Source: Planctomycetota bacterium
Lineage (GTDB): Bacteria; Planctomycetota; GCA-002687715; DRQF01
Reading direction: 5' to 3'
DNA length: 5,857 nucleotides
Assembly: GCA_024275615.1 (NCBI GenBank)
Contig: JAJRYU010000144.1
Coordinates: forward strand, 1-5,857
Both the position numbers and the translations under genes were made by a program. This document shows positions 5,091-5,857 of this stretch, in pieces. How positions within the stretch are numbered: position 1 is the stretch's first letter; each line of letters starts with the position of its first letter. The notes below the pieces were generated by a model. That model was not told where the DNA came from. It searched no databases and saw only the letters and a program-made list of their open reading frames with translations.

Positions 5091-5857
5091 TCAAGGACGG
5101 TAGGTCCAAGTCTTCCCTTCGTTTTTCCACCAAGTCAACCAAGCCTCACGGACGACATCATAGTCTGAATCCGAATCGTCATCTGCTAATGTCCGCGTAC
5201 CTGGGGGTTGCTTGCCCACGAGTCCGAAAAGCAAGGATTCCAACTGAATGAACGATGCGTTCGAGGCGTTCTCAACCGCCAGCATGAACGGCCCGAGAAA
5301 GGCGATTCCCTTCATGGGACCAGCTTTTTCGATGTGAACGCTCCGGGCATTGGTGTTCACCAAGAAACGAGCCCCTGAAGAAGCTGACGACATCTTCGTG
5401 ACCCTGTCATCACGAAACTCAAACTTGAGAACGTGGCTCTTTTTGCCGTCTCCGACGACGAGAGTCTCGACGTCACCGGCACTCTCTACAACGAAGAGTC
5501 GATCGGGGACATAACCGAGAAACTCACATTGGGAAAAGAGAGCAAAATAGGGCAAGCCTTCTTTCCTCTCGCTTGAATCGACCCTCAGGTTTTGACTGAC
5601 CAAGCGTTGTCGGTAGGTGCTGACAATCTTGCCAGCCGAGGCAACAAGAAGAAGGAGGACGACGAGAAAAGCCGCTCCTCTTTTCTTCCATCGCCGCCAA
5701 TCGATAGGCTCACGCCCCTCCCCCTGCATAAGCCAGGCGCAAGAAATCCCCAATTCAAACAGGAAGACCAAGGGCGTTGCCATCAGGATTTGGGTCACGG
5801 CGTCCGGCGGGGTCAAGAGTGCGCCAACGAAGAAAGCGCCGAGTATGAAGAAGCGAC
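5091..5857 (-). CDS. tatC: Twin-arginine translocase TatC with a long C-terminal extension, 5' end cut by the window
   Basis: TatC is the inner-membrane receptor of the Tat pathway, which exports folded proteins with twin-arginine signals. The window holds the last 254 residues. They begin RFFILGAFFVGALLTPPDAV, then QILMATPLVFLFELGI, matching the fifth membrane segment, the TPPD periplasmic turn and the sixth segment (E. coli: GAFVVGMLLTPPD, then an FEIG block). Ordinary TatC ends about 20 residues later. Here a basic linker (REPIDWRRWKKRG) leads to a further hydrophobic segment (AAFLVVLLLLVASAG, about 5675-5634). A hydrophilic region of about 180 residues follows, ending VREAWLTWWKNEG. If TatC has its usual six segments with the C-terminus inside, this seventh would put the extension in the periplasm. 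The W-x2-WW ending recalls the C-terminal edge of HEAT-like proteins common in Planctomycetota (inference). No domain name can be assigned to the extension. Confidence 0.9.
   Translation of the reverse strand, partial: RFFILGAFFVGALLTPPDAVTQILMATPLVFLFELGISCAWLMQGEGREPIDWRRWKKRGAAFLVVLLLLVASAGKIVSTYRQRLVSQNLRVDSSERKEGLPYFALFSQCEFLGYVPDRLFVVESAGDVETLVVGDGKKSHVLKFEFRDDRVTKMSSASSGARFLVNTNARSVHIEKAGPMKGIAFLGPFMLAVENASNASFIQLESLLFGLVGKQPPGTRTLADDDSDSDYDVVREAWLTWWKNEGKTWTYRP

Overview
The window reads as an ordinary bacterial housekeeping segment with every gene on the minus strand. In transcription order it runs tatC (5' end outside the window), cinA, tRNA-Gln(UUG), tRNA-Gln(CUG), glmU, rplY (L25/CTC), pth, rpsF (S6) and rpsR (S18, 3' end outside the window). 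No mobile element, CRISPR array, phage gene or defence gene was seen.

The organism is a bacterium of moderate G+C (mid-50s by eye). It makes GlmU, an exported-protein (Tat) system and an L25 of the long CTC/TL5 type. The block rplY-pth-rpsF-rpsR is widespread in bacteria, including deltaproteobacterial-type lineages and Planctomycetota. Two details make a planctomycete or a relative my first guess, at low confidence: an S18 with paired cysteines, and a W-x2-WW motif at the end of an unusual TatC extension. No gene here settles the taxonomy.

Region by region (minus strand, so right to left). At 5857-3834, tatC and cinA are separated by 12 bases and probably form one transcript. At 3833-3464 there is a stable-RNA cassette: a likely sigma70 promoter, two tRNA-Gln genes that read both glutamine codons, and a strong intrinsic terminator. 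At 3437-3410 a good sigma70-type promoter directly follows that terminator. It should start the second transcription unit, glmU-rplY-pth-rpsF-rpsR, which makes an enzyme for UDP-GlcNAc (cell wall precursor) together with translation proteins: two 30S subunit partners (S6 and S18 contact each other), one 5S rRNA-binding 50S protein and the peptidyl-tRNA recycling hydrolase.

The points most worth a second look are the TatC C-terminal extension (an extra membrane segment plus about 180 residues), the probable CTG start of pth overlapping the rplY stop as CTGA, the cysteine-rich S18, and a perfect 8-bp inverted repeat with CCG at its tip just after the rpsF stop. I did not find a convincing new multigene system.
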